12,421 nucleotides of DNA. It comes from Betaproteobacteria bacterium. Lineage in GTDB: Bacteria > Pseudomonadota > Gammaproteobacteria > Burkholderiales > UBA9220. The translations under genes were made by a program, and so were the position numbers. The DNA is taken from positions 1 through 12,421 of the forward strand of contig DOVS01000340.1 of assembly GCA_003519965.1 (NCBI GenBank). The letters run 5' to 3'. Of the stretch, positions 1 through 5,266 are shown in pieces (positions within the stretch are counted from its first letter, which is position 1; each line of letters begins with the position of its first letter). The notes under the pieces were generated by a model that made no database searches, was not told the DNA's origin, and was given only the letters and a program-made list of their open reading frames with translations.

Positions 1-148
1 GTCCCTGGCCAACTTGCGAACCCAGCACGCCGCCGATCACGCCGCCGGTCACTGTGCCAATATCTTGCTTGGAAGGGCTTGTCGTACAAGCAGCCAACGT
101 AACAAATAGCGTGGAAAACGCAATGCTACGGATAAGGCGGGAATTCAT
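1..148 (-). CDS. Glycine-zipper outer-membrane lipoprotein (5' part only)
   Basis: Only the first 49 codons are in the window; the gene runs off the left edge. The ATG at 148-146 has GGAGA at 160-156 on the minus strand as ribosome site. The protein opens with a lipoprotein signal peptide: charged Asn-Ser-Arg-Leu-Ile-Arg, a hydrophobic stretch, then the lipobox Leu-Ala-Ala-Cys with the lipidated Cys at residue 21. Thr at +2 suggests outer-membrane sorting. After a short linker comes GGVIGGVLGSQVGQG, the start of a glycine-zipper segment as in SlyB/OsmB-type '2TM' lipoproteins. Such proteins sit in the outer membrane and are linked to envelope integrity or stress; the exact member cannot be named from the N-terminus. 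Its upstream region (149-200) abuts the mobile-element debris. Confidence 0.85.
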   Translation of the reverse strand, partial: MNSRLIRSIAFSTLFVTLAACTTSPSKQDIGTVTGGVIGGVLGSQVGQG

Positions 149-199
149 GCGGTGATCTCCGATGACGGTTGAGAATATCTGGGCATTCACGTTAAATTA

Positions 200-334
200 A
201 CTATAACGCATCGTTAGAGGTTATGGTATGGCTAAGATTTACGGAACAATGTCTATCCATATTTCAATTTCGTCCCTAGGGCTAGCGTTGTCTCCATTAG
301 ACGACGATGCAACGGCCAGCGTGATTCTTTTCAT
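200..334 (-). pseudogene. Broken copy of the small gene found intact at 2029-2253
   Basis: Read on the minus strand from an ATG at 334, this gives Met-Lys-Arg followed by an unrelated-looking stretch, then RDEIEIWIDIVP and a stop at 241-239. The intact gene at 2253-2029 starts Met-Lys-Arg and has RDDIETWIDIIP at nearly the same distance from its start (9 of 12 residues identical). Past the stop, in frame, Ile-x-Ala and later Thr-Met-Arg still match the intact protein, so the stop replaces a Lys codon (AAA to TAA) and homology reaches to about 200. At the DNA level 243-281 aligns with about 2157-2195. The piece is a degraded relic. It also means the plus-strand reading of this stretch, which would be the first ~30 residues of the Rep ORF, is antisense noise. 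Confidence 0.6.
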
Positions 335-599
335 GATAGATGCAAAGTTTGTCGCTGTCCGCGAATTACAAGAGCGTGGGGCCATCCATCTGCACGTTGC
401 CGTCTCCGGTCGTTACGATATCCATTGGCTCCGCCGCGCTTGGTGGCTTGCGTTAGGTCATCGGGTGCAGATTTATTACGATGATTCGGGCAAAAAACAT
501 CTGCGGGCTTTGATTAAAGACGGTGGCGAGTGGGTGCCTGCGCGATCCGACCAGGTGATGGGTAACATCCACGTCAAAGCGCCTTCTCGTCGTTGGGGA

Positions 600-607
600 G
601 GGAAGGG
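600..607 (+). other. KOPS-like octamer GGGAAGGG
   Basis: Matches the E. coli FtsK-orienting consensus GGGNAGGG. It lies left of the dif-like site and is on the plus strand, so it reads toward dif. It falls inside the Rep pseudogene, so it may be there by chance. Confidence 0.35.
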
Positions 608-796
608 GATTACCTGACAAACGGAAAAGCTGGCGTTTTATATGACCAAGTATCTGGAAAAGACCTTCGACGAAGCGGCCTCTAATGCGCGTCGCTATTG
701 GCCCTCTAAAAATTGCGAGCGTCCGGTGGAACGTCGATTTTGGTTGGGCGCTGTCGATTTGCTCGATGCAATCCGCGAGGCCCATGATCTTGTTAA

Positions 797-890
797 GATG
801 GACTGTGCATCCGCCACATTATCGATGTGGTTATCGATGGATGCGTCTAATATCTGGATTTCCGGGACTGGTTTTGAGCCGCCGTTTTAA
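797..890 (+). repeat. Direct repeat, copy A (Rep C-terminal tail)
   Basis: This 94-bp stretch aligns without gaps to 1519-1612; I count 74 identical bases by hand. It encodes the last 30 residues of Rep, from Met-Asp-Cys-Ala-Ser to Gly-Phe-Glu-Pro-Pro-Phe and stop. The two copies flank the toxin-antitoxin pair. Many differences change the amino acid in the first half, while the last residues (GFEPPF) are identical. Confidence 0.9.
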
Positions 891-908
891 TGGCTCATTC
901 ATAGCGGT

Positions 909-950
909 GTTGCATGTAACGCGACAACATTGTAAAATGTTGCATGTAAC
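909..950 (+). promoter_or_regulatory. Promoter and operator of the toxin-antitoxin pair
   Basis: GTTGCATGTAAC occurs twice, at 909-920 and 939-950. Each copy is itself a near-palindrome (GTT.CATG.AAC). Between and overlapping them is an inverted repeat CAACATT (925-931) and AATGTTG (936-942). A promoter fits inside: TTGCAT at 910-915, a 17-bp spacer, and TAAAAT at 933-938. Antitoxins and antitoxin-toxin complexes usually repress their own operon by binding such palindromes, so I infer that these repeats are the operator. The ribosome site GGAGG of the antitoxin follows at 955-959. Confidence 0.65.
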
Positions 951-964
951 AAATGGAGGATGAC

Positions 965-1183
965 ATGGCAAATGTGAATTCAAGGGTTCGGAAACACCGC
1001 GACGCGCTACGCATGGCCGGCCTTCGTCCGGTTCAAATTTGGGTGCCGGACACGCGACGGCCAGGCTTTGCAGAGGAATGCCGCCGCCAATCTCGTCTTA
1101 CCGCACAGGCGGATATGGCCGACATGGACATCCAGCATTTTATGGATGATGCCTTAGCTGATGTGGACGCCTGGACGCAATGA
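965..1183 (+). CDS. MazE-like antitoxin (DUF3018 type)
   Basis: A 72-residue protein. The start at 965 is preferred over the in-frame ATG at 953 because GGAGG (955-959) sits five bases before 965. The N-terminus RVRKHRDALRMAGLRPVQIW is typical of the DUF3018 'antitoxin MazE family', followed by VPDTRRPGFAEECRRQS; the C-terminus is acidic (Asp-rich from residue 50 on), as in antitoxin tails that neutralise MazF. Its stop TGA (1181-1183) overlaps the toxin ATG (1180-1182), so the two are translationally coupled. The basic N-terminal half probably binds the repeats at 909-950, and the C-terminal half the toxin. The pair sits between two copies of a Rep gene tail, in mobile-element remains. Confidence 0.88.
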   Translation: MANVNSRVRKHRDALRMAGLRPVQIWVPDTRRPGFAEECRRQSRLTAQADMADMDIQHFMDDALADVDAWTQ

Positions 1184-1506
1184 TTCGGGGCGACTTTGTG
1201 GCTATTGCCATGCAAGGCGACTTTGGCAAGCCAAGACCCGCCTTGGTGATTCAGACCGATCAATTCAACGAGCACGCTACCGTGACGGTGTTGCCGGTTA
1301 CAAGCACATTGGTTGCCGCGCCGTTGCTGCGTATTTCTGTTCAACCGAGCACGACAAACGGCTTGCAGAAGCCTTCTCAGGTAATGGTCGATAAGGTTAT
1401 GACCATTAAGCGTGACAAGATAGGGCAATCCTTCGGTCGTATTGATGCGGATGTGATGGTACAGGTTGAGTGTTGCTTGGCTGTCTTCCTGGGCATTGCC
1501 AAATAG
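1180..1506 (+). CDS. MazF/PemK-family endoribonuclease toxin
   Basis: 108 residues, the usual MazF size. The N-terminal MIRGDFVAIA is the first strand of the MazF barrel. GKPRPALVIQTDQFN (residues 17-31) is the family motif with the conserved Lys-x-Arg-Pro and follow-on Val-Ile-Gln. QVMVDKVMTIKRDKIGQSFG (residues 67-86) matches the second conserved block. Family members cleave single-stranded RNA at short motifs and are held inactive by the co-transcribed antitoxin. The ATG overlaps the antitoxin stop by ATGA. No frameshift or missing motif is visible, so the toxin appears functional, unlike the Rep gene beside it. The stop (1504-1506) is only 12 bp before the second Rep tail repeat. Confidence 0.93.
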   Translation: MIRGDFVAIAMQGDFGKPRPALVIQTDQFNEHATVTVLPVTSTLVAAPLLRISVQPSTTNGLQKPSQVMVDKVMTIKRDKIGQSFGRIDADVMVQVECCLAVFLGIAK

Positions 1507-1518
1507 TAGCTGACTTTG

Positions 1519-1612
1519 GATGGACTGTGCTTCTGCGTCGATGTCCATGTGTTTATTCATGGATTCGTCTAATATATGGATATTCGGCATTGGCTTTGAG
1601 CCGCCATTTTAG
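1519..1612 (+). pseudogene. Second Rep C-terminal tail (repeat copy B)
   Basis: An orphan stretch encoding 30 residues, Met-Asp-Cys-Ala-Ser to Gly-Ile-Gly-Phe-Glu-Pro-Pro-Phe and stop TAG at 1610-1612, colinear with the Rep tail at 797-890. The rest of this Rep is missing; the toxin gene lies immediately upstream. It shows that a second, diverged Rep once ran into the DUF2628-like gene that follows 16 bp later, so that gene belonged to the replication region of this second element. Confidence 0.75.
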
Positions 1613-1628
1613 TTAATGGAGCGAATCT

Positions 1629-2054
1629 ATGCCTGATTTTGTTGTTTTCAAACATCCTGACGATAATTTGCAAGTTGTAAAGGACGGTTTTTCCTGGGTA
1701 GGATTGGTTTTTGGTCAATTTTGGTTGCTTTATCACCGTATTTACTTGATTGGCTCGATTCTGTTTATTATTGGAATTGTTTTTTATTTTCTTTTTCCTT
1801 CTCCCGATGGTTATATTCTCGGAATTCCTTATGGTCATCGCTTCGGTGTTGCCGATATTCTCAATATTGCGATTGCCATTGGAATTGGTGTTGCTGGTAA
1901 TTTTTTGCGTGTTGACTCGTTGCGTAAGCGTGGATATGTTCAGGTTTTCGATATCACCGCCCCGACTGCTGACGCGGCTCGTGCTCGTTATCTCTTAAGT
2001 CGGGATCGCGACGCGGATAATCGGGATTTTATAGATAAGTCTGTTGATTTATGA
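1629..2054 (+). CDS. Small membrane protein, DUF2628-like
   Basis: 141 residues starting at an ATG with GGAG at 1618-1621, seven bases upstream. The opening FKHPDDNLQVVKDGFSW followed by LVFGQFWLLYHRIY resembles DUF2628 proteins ('hypothetical membrane protein' with KxGFSW and FxxFWLLxxR). Three hydrophobic segments are visible at about residues 22-36, 38-56 and 76-92; the segment around FLFPSPDGYILGIPYGHRFG joins the last two. The C-terminal tail is charged and probably cytoplasmic. It follows directly on a Rep tail, so it seems to be cargo of the rolling-circle element. The gene is AT-richer than the flanking chromosome. Its last 26 bp overlap the convergent small gene on the other strand. 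Molecular function is unknown. Confidence 0.8.
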   Translation: MPDFVVFKHPDDNLQVVKDGFSWVGLVFGQFWLLYHRIYLIGSILFIIGIVFYFLFPSPDGYILGIPYGHRFGVADILNIAIAIGIGVAGNFLRVDSLRKRGYVQVFDITAPTADAARARYLLSRDRDADNRDFIDKSVDL

Positions 2055-2253
2055 TGTCATCCCACGTCCCATTGATTTTTGCTTGGCGTACTTTGTCGGC
2101 CACGTCCCAGCACCGCTTGTACCAATTGCGCCGCATTGTCGAGCTGGCTGGGATTTTTGGGATGATGTCGATCCAGGTTTCGATGTCGTCTCTGGTAATG
2201 ATCACTTCGCCGAATAGGTCCAAGGCGGGATTGATTTTTTTTCTGCGTTTCAT
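2029..2253 (-). CDS. Small hypothetical protein of the mobile element
   Basis: 74 residues: basic start MKRRKKINPALDLFGEV, then a RDDIETWIDIIPKIP block and a C-terminal WYKRCWDVADKVRQAKINGTW. No signal peptide or membrane segment. I recognise it only as a kind of short conserved protein in betaproteobacterial phage or plasmid elements; no function can be assigned. A broken second copy lies at 200-334, which supports its being a real, conserved gene. It is encoded against the DUF2628-like gene with a 26-bp tail-to-tail overlap, and its start faces the dif-like site 70 bp away. AGGA at 2262-2259 is a modest ribosome site. A basic protein next to the att site could be a DNA-binding accessory factor, but that is speculation. 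Confidence 0.65.
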   Translation of the reverse strand: MKRRKKINPALDLFGEVIITRDDIETWIDIIPKIPASSTMRRNWYKRCWDVADKVRQAKINGTWDDIINQQTYL

Positions 2254-2281
2254 GCCGTCCTGTAAATATTGTTATTTTTGT

Positions 2282-2324
2282 TAGACGGCTAACTGTTTCC
2301 TGCTGTGATTTATTGCCCCGTCTA
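2282..2324. repeat. 7-bp inverted repeat beside dif
   Basis: TAGACGG at 2282-2288 and its complement CCGTCTA at 2318-2324 are separated by 29 bp and end exactly at the first base of the dif-like site. It could form a hairpin on single-stranded DNA or hold an accessory-protein site. Seven bases with a 29-bp loop is weak as an RNA terminator, and no T-run follows. Confidence 0.4.
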
Positions 2325-2351
2325 TTTTACATAATATACATTCTGCGAAGT
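2324..2351 (-). other. dif: dif-like XerC/XerD recombination site
   Basis: Read on the minus strand: XerC-side arm ACTTCGCAGAA, 6-bp centre TGTATA, XerD-side arm TTATGTAAAAT. Against the E. coli dif (as I remember it) 23 of 28 bases match, including the entire centre and all of the inner XerD arm; the neisserial dif, which starts with a TTCGCA-type XerC arm, is closer still. Host XerC and XerD, activated by FtsK, resolve chromosome dimers here during division. The same site is the usual target of filamentous phages and other elements without an integrase. Mobile-element debris stops here, and chromosomal genes (liv operon) follow. The site may be the chromosome's working dif or an element-derived att; the adjoining debris fits either. 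Confidence 0.82.
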
Positions 2352-2456
2352 AATGGAAATAGAAGAAGGAGATCACTCTCTTAATGCTCCCGCTGGCTTA
2401 GGCGCTAATTTGCGGAGGTAGGCGCCGGCAGGTCTTCTGCTGGATGGATTTCCCGC
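2352..2456. other. Spacer between dif and the livF stop, no gene seen
   Basis: No convincing gene or strong terminator. A 22-codon plus-strand ORF starts at 2353 but has no support. GGCGCC/GGCGC pairs near 2400-2426 could form a weak stem after livF, with a 16-base loop and no T-run. Confidence 0.5.
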
Positions 2457-3173
2457 CTACCCTAAATAAGCTGCAAGCACGCGCTCGTCTTTATGTAAAT
2501 CGGCGGGCGTGCCTTCGAGAGCGATGCGCCCGTGTTCGATCACGTAAGCATAGTCCGCGACTTCTAGGGCGCTTTTAGCAAATTGCTCGACAAGCAGTAA
2601 GGTAATTCCTTCTTCTTTCAAGCGCCGAATCGTGTTGAATACTTCTTGAACAATGACGGGTGCAAGTCCCATGGAGGGCTCATCCAGCAGCATGACTTTG
2701 GGATTCGCCATGAGCGCGCGACCGATGGCGAGCATTTGCTGCTCGCCGCCGGATAGCGTTCCCGCCGCTTGCGAACGACGTTCGCGTAAACGGGGAAATA
2801 ATTGATAGACGTGCGCTAACTCCCGCTCGGCCTGACGGCGGAAGCCGAAAAATGCAGGCAGGCGGCTATAGGCGCCGAGGAGCAGGTTGTCTTCCACGGA
2901 TAACGGCCCGAATACTTTTCGTCCTTCCGGCGAGTGGGAAAGGCCGAGGCGCGCGATTCGAGAGGCATCCAGCCCTTGTACCGGCTTACCATCCAGCAAG
3001 ACGCGTCCCTGCGTCGGCTTTACATTGCCGGAAATGGTTCGCATGGTCGTCGTTTTTCCCGCGCCATTGGCGCCGATTAAGGCGACTACCGTAGCCTTAC
3101 GCACTTCCAGCGAGATGCCTACCAACACTTCGCTCGCGCCATATCCTGCATGCACATTATCGACAACTAACAT
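2457..3173 (-). CDS. livF: Branched-chain-type amino-acid ABC transporter ATPase LivF
   Basis: 238 residues, full family length. Walker A GANGAGKT at 34-41, signature LSGGEQQ at 140-146, Walker B VMLLDEP at 160-166, switch histidine region replaced by LLLVEQFAKSAL as is normal for LivF. It powers import with LivG across the inner membrane. It is the last gene of the operon, 17 bp after the LivM-LivG fusion; its ribosome site is a weak AGAAAGA seven bases before the ATG. Family membership (LivF rather than LivG) is clear from the short length and the AYSR/EGRKVFGPLSVEDNL segment. The substrate is set by the binding protein and is not certain. Confidence 0.96.
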   Translation of the reverse strand: MLVVDNVHAGYGASEVLVGISLEVRKATVVALIGANGAGKTTTMRTISGNVKPTQGRVLLDGKPVQGLDASRIARLGLSHSPEGRKVFGPLSVEDNLLLGAYSRLPAFFGFRRQAERELAHVYQLFPRLRERRSQAAGTLSGGEQQMLAIGRALMANPKVMLLDEPSMGLAPVIVQEVFNTIRRLKEEGITLLLVEQFAKSALEVADYAYVIEHGRIALEGTPADLHKDERVLAAYLG

Positions 3174-3190
3174 CCTCGGTCTTTCTTTTT

Positions 3191-5239
3191 TTAGGCCAAT
3201 AAAGGTGCGTCGCTCGCCGGCAGGGCTTTTGCCGCTTCATCGTCAGGCGTGCCCAGGTACGCCTCGATTACCTTGGGATGGCGTTTCACTTCGTCAGGCG
3301 AACCATCGGCAATGATTTTCCCGCCGTCAAGCACGGTTACCATACCGCACAGCTCGCTGACCACGTCCATGTGGTGTTCAATCAGAATGATGGAGACTCC
3401 CTGTTGATGGATCCGCTTGATGATTTCCACCAAGCGGGTGACATCGGGATGGGCAAGTCCCGCCGCGGGTTCGTCCAGTATCAACAGGTCGGGTTTTCGG
3501 GCTAGTGCGCGGGCGATCTCCAAGAAGCGCTGGGCGCCGTAGGTTAGGTCCTTCGCTTTGCTTCTGGCCAGGTCTTTTAAGTCGACGAGCGTCAATAACG
3601 CCAACGAATCTGCTTGCGCCCTTTTTTCCTCTTCCTTGATAAGGCCCAATAGGACGAGAGGCAAGACGCTGCGGTACACCCCCTTCATTGCGACCATTAC
3701 ATTATCTAGCGCCGTCAGTTCGGCGAATAACTGCAAATTTTGGAAGGTACGGGAAATACCGACTCGGGACACCTTGAAAAGGCTGCCTGTTGGCAGCGGC
3801 TTTCCATGCAGCAGCATTTCGCCCGCCGTCGGCGGGTAGAGCCCAGAGATCACGTTCACCACCGTGCTCTTACCGGAACCGTTGGGGCCTAGCAAACCGT
3901 GAATTTGACCAGAGCGTATCGACAGGGAAATTCCGTCAACCGCCTTAACGCCGCCGAAGTACCGTTTTAAGTTTTTAAGTTCGAGCAGCGCTTCACCGTC
4001 AACCGGTTTATTGACGAGCACCGTGTCGAGTGGCGACGCTTCCGGGAGGGATGGGGGCGCCAAACGAAAGAGCTGGGCCAAGAAATGAGACGCGAATCCC
4101 ATTAAGCCCTCTGGCAGCCCAACGACCACCGAAAATAGCATTAAGGCGAAGATCGCTTGACGCCAATCCTCGGTGTTTTTTACCACCAAACTGCCGATGA
4201 CCAGCGTACCCATGGCGACGATTGGCGCAATGGCTTGGAAAGGTTTGGTTTTCTTCTTAACCAGGCAGCGGGCGCCAGCCGAGAACGCTAGCAAGAAACC
4301 AAGGATAGAGAGCGTTTGGAACACGATTCGGCTAGATAGTAAGTTAGGCAGCAGCGCGATCAGCGAGGCCCCGACAAAAGCGCCCCATAAACTTTTCCGC
4401 CCCCCCAGAACGATACCGAGCAGAAGGATGATCATCAAATCATAAACAAAGGTCTGCGGTTGCAGATACTGAAAATTAAACGCATAGAGGCCGCCGGCAA
4501 GCCCTCCTAGGGCGGACCCTATGGCAAAGCCCGCTACTTTGTGACGGTAAGCGCCGATTCCCATAGCGTCCGTGGCAATAGGGCTGTCCCGGAGCGCCTC
4601 GAACGCCCTGCCCCATTGTGACGACAGCAAGTTGCGCATGACGAGCCAAACCAAGGCGAGGAATATCAGGCATAACCAATAAAAATTTTGCGCGTTCAGT
4701 TGCAGGCCGAAGAGATCGGGGCGGGCGACTTGCAATCCCTGTGCACCGTTGGTCAGCCCTTCCCATTCGTTAAGCGTGGTGACCGTCAGAGCGGAGAAGC
4801 TTAATGTGGCCAAAGCAAACTGCGGCCCTTCCAGCCGCAATGCAGGGAGCGCCAATATGCCGCCGAAAACAAGGCCAACGACGAGACTTAAGCCGAGCGC
4901 CCCCAATACCCCAAAGCCAAGATATGAAACGCTCAAGCCCGCCGCATACGCGCCAAGCCCAAGAAAAGCGGTGTGGCCCAGATTTATTTGGCCTAAATAC
5001 CCTACGGTTACATCCAGACCGATCAGTAAAATGCCGTAAACCGCTAGTAAGGTCAGCAATCCCAACGCATAGGCGTTATTGATTTCTAGCGGGATGGCGG
5101 TTAGCAGGAGAAATACGACGATTTCCGCTCCGCGGACAAGTAACAGGCGCTTCCACATGGTTAATTTATTTTCTGCATAGAGTATTTCTCGGTAAATCCT
5201 ATCCAGGATCGTCGTCGTTAAAACGGCCTCTACCGCCAT
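3191..5239 (-). CDS. livM-livG: Fused LivM permease - LivG ATPase
   Basis: 682 residues in one frame. Residues 30-325 are LivM: eight or so membrane segments with the TVGYLGQINLGHTAFLGLGAY block (about 78-98) and the cytoplasmic coupling loop RAFEALRDSPIATDAMGIGA (211-230). A further two hydrophobic segments (about 338-353 and 361-379) precede a Pro-rich linker near 393-412. LivG begins near 417: Walker A GPNGSGKST at 451-459, signature LTYGAQR at 565-571, Walker B DLLILDEP at 584-591, then IEHHMDVV at 620-627. Separate livM and livG is the usual state; this kind of fusion exists in some proteobacteria. The start at 5239 lies 27 bp after livH; a Met at residue 28 (5158) is an alternative, since neither start has a strong ribosome site. 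Confidence 0.94.
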   Translation of the reverse strand: MAVEAVLTTTILDRIYREILYAENKLTMWKRLLLVRGAEIVVFLLLTAIPLEINNAYALGLLTLLAVYGILLIGLDVTVGYLGQINLGHTAFLGLGAYAAGLSVSYLGFGVLGALGLSLVVGLVFGGILALPALRLEGPQFALATLSFSALTVTTLNEWEGLTNGAQGLQVARPDLFGLQLNAQNFYWLCLIFLALVWLVMRNLLSSQWGRAFEALRDSPIATDAMGIGAYRHKVAGFAIGSALGGLAGGLYAFNFQYLQPQTFVYDLMIILLLGIVLGGRKSLWGAFVGASLIALLPNLLSSRIVFQTLSILGFLLAFSAGARCLVKKKTKPFQAIAPIVAMGTLVIGSLVVKNTEDWRQAIFALMLFSVVVGLPEGLMGFASHFLAQLFRLAPPSLPEASPLDTVLVNKPVDGEALLELKNLKRYFGGVKAVDGISLSIRSGQIHGLLGPNGSGKSTVVNVISGLYPPTAGEMLLHGKPLPTGSLFKVSRVGISRTFQNLQLFAELTALDNVMVAMKGVYRSVLPLVLLGLIKEEEKRAQADSLALLTLVDLKDLARSKAKDLTYGAQRFLEIARALARKPDLLILDEPAAGLAHPDVTRLVEIIKRIHQQGVSIILIEHHMDVVSELCGMVTVLDGGKIIADGSPDEVKRHPKVIEAYLGTPDDEAAKALPASDAPLLA
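4606..4613 (-). other. KOPS-like octamer GGGCAGGG
   Basis: Fits GGGNAGGG on the minus strand, right of dif, so it reads toward dif. It lies inside the livM part of the fusion gene. Confidence 0.35.
4757..4764 (-). other. KOPS-like octamer GGGAAGGG
   Basis: Fits GGGNAGGG on the minus strand, reading toward dif. It lies inside the livM part of the fusion gene, 144 bp from the previous one. Confidence 0.35.
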
Positions 5240-5266
5240 TCTATTGCCAAGGGTTTCTGAGTTAAT

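Larger units (their letters stand above)
228..890 (+). pseudogene. rep: Rolling-circle replication initiator (HUH Rep), truncated and interrupted by TGA
   Basis: The frame is open from an ATG at 228 to a TGA at 615-617 and continues in the same frame to TAA at 888-890. Recognisable Rep sequence starts near residue 40: FVAVRELQERGAIHLHVAV carries the His-x-His metal motif of HUH replication proteins. Then comes the family-typical KAPSRRWGGKG, the TGA, and after it KLAFYMTKYLEKTF with the Tyr-x-x-Lys catalytic motif. So the stop separates the metal-binding motif from the catalytic tyrosine. The usual codon at this point is probably TGG (Trp), one base from TGA. The N-terminal motif 1 is missing; the first ~30 codons overlie an antisense relic of another gene. 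Such Reps nick the double-stranded origin of filamentous phages and rolling-circle plasmids. The product as it stands should be inactive. No clear ribosome site precedes 228. Confidence 0.75.
195..2323. mobile_element. Composite remnant of XerCD/dif-integrated inovirus-like or rolling-circle elements
   Basis: Between the lipoprotein promoter and the dif-like site lie two sets of homologous pieces in the same order and orientation. The left set is a broken small gene (minus) plus a Rep pseudogene (plus). The right set is a Rep tail (plus), a DUF2628-like gene (plus) and the small gene (minus). A toxin-antitoxin pair sits between them. The two Rep tails align over 94 bp without gaps, about 79% identical by hand count, so they come from diverged relatives and not from a recent duplication. 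No integrase gene or IS transposase is seen, which fits elements that use host XerC/XerD at dif, as filamentous phages and IMEX elements do. No coat, Zot/pI or assembly genes are present, so this is a remnant. The left boundary is inferred from where homology to the small gene fades (about 195-205). I found no convincing second dif there. Confidence 0.5.

Noticed and set aside
185..212. Candidate left-end dif/att site
   Set aside because: Only about 15 of 28 bases fit dif, the centre does not match, and the stretch overlaps the relic of the small gene. AT-rich sequence alone gives such similarity.
453..785. Minus-strand ORF of 110 codons
   Set aside because: It is antisense to the Rep coding frame, which has clear family motifs on the plus strand.
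1033..1590. Minus-strand ORF of 185 codons
   Set aside because: Antisense to the antitoxin-toxin pair, both of which match known families; low-complexity composition and no recognisable domain.
2353..2421. 22-codon plus-strand ORF just after dif
   Set aside because: No ribosome site before its ATG, short, bounded by stops, and no recognisable protein.
2400..2426. Terminator after livF
   Set aside because: Stem of five pairs with a 16-base loop and no T-run; not convincing.
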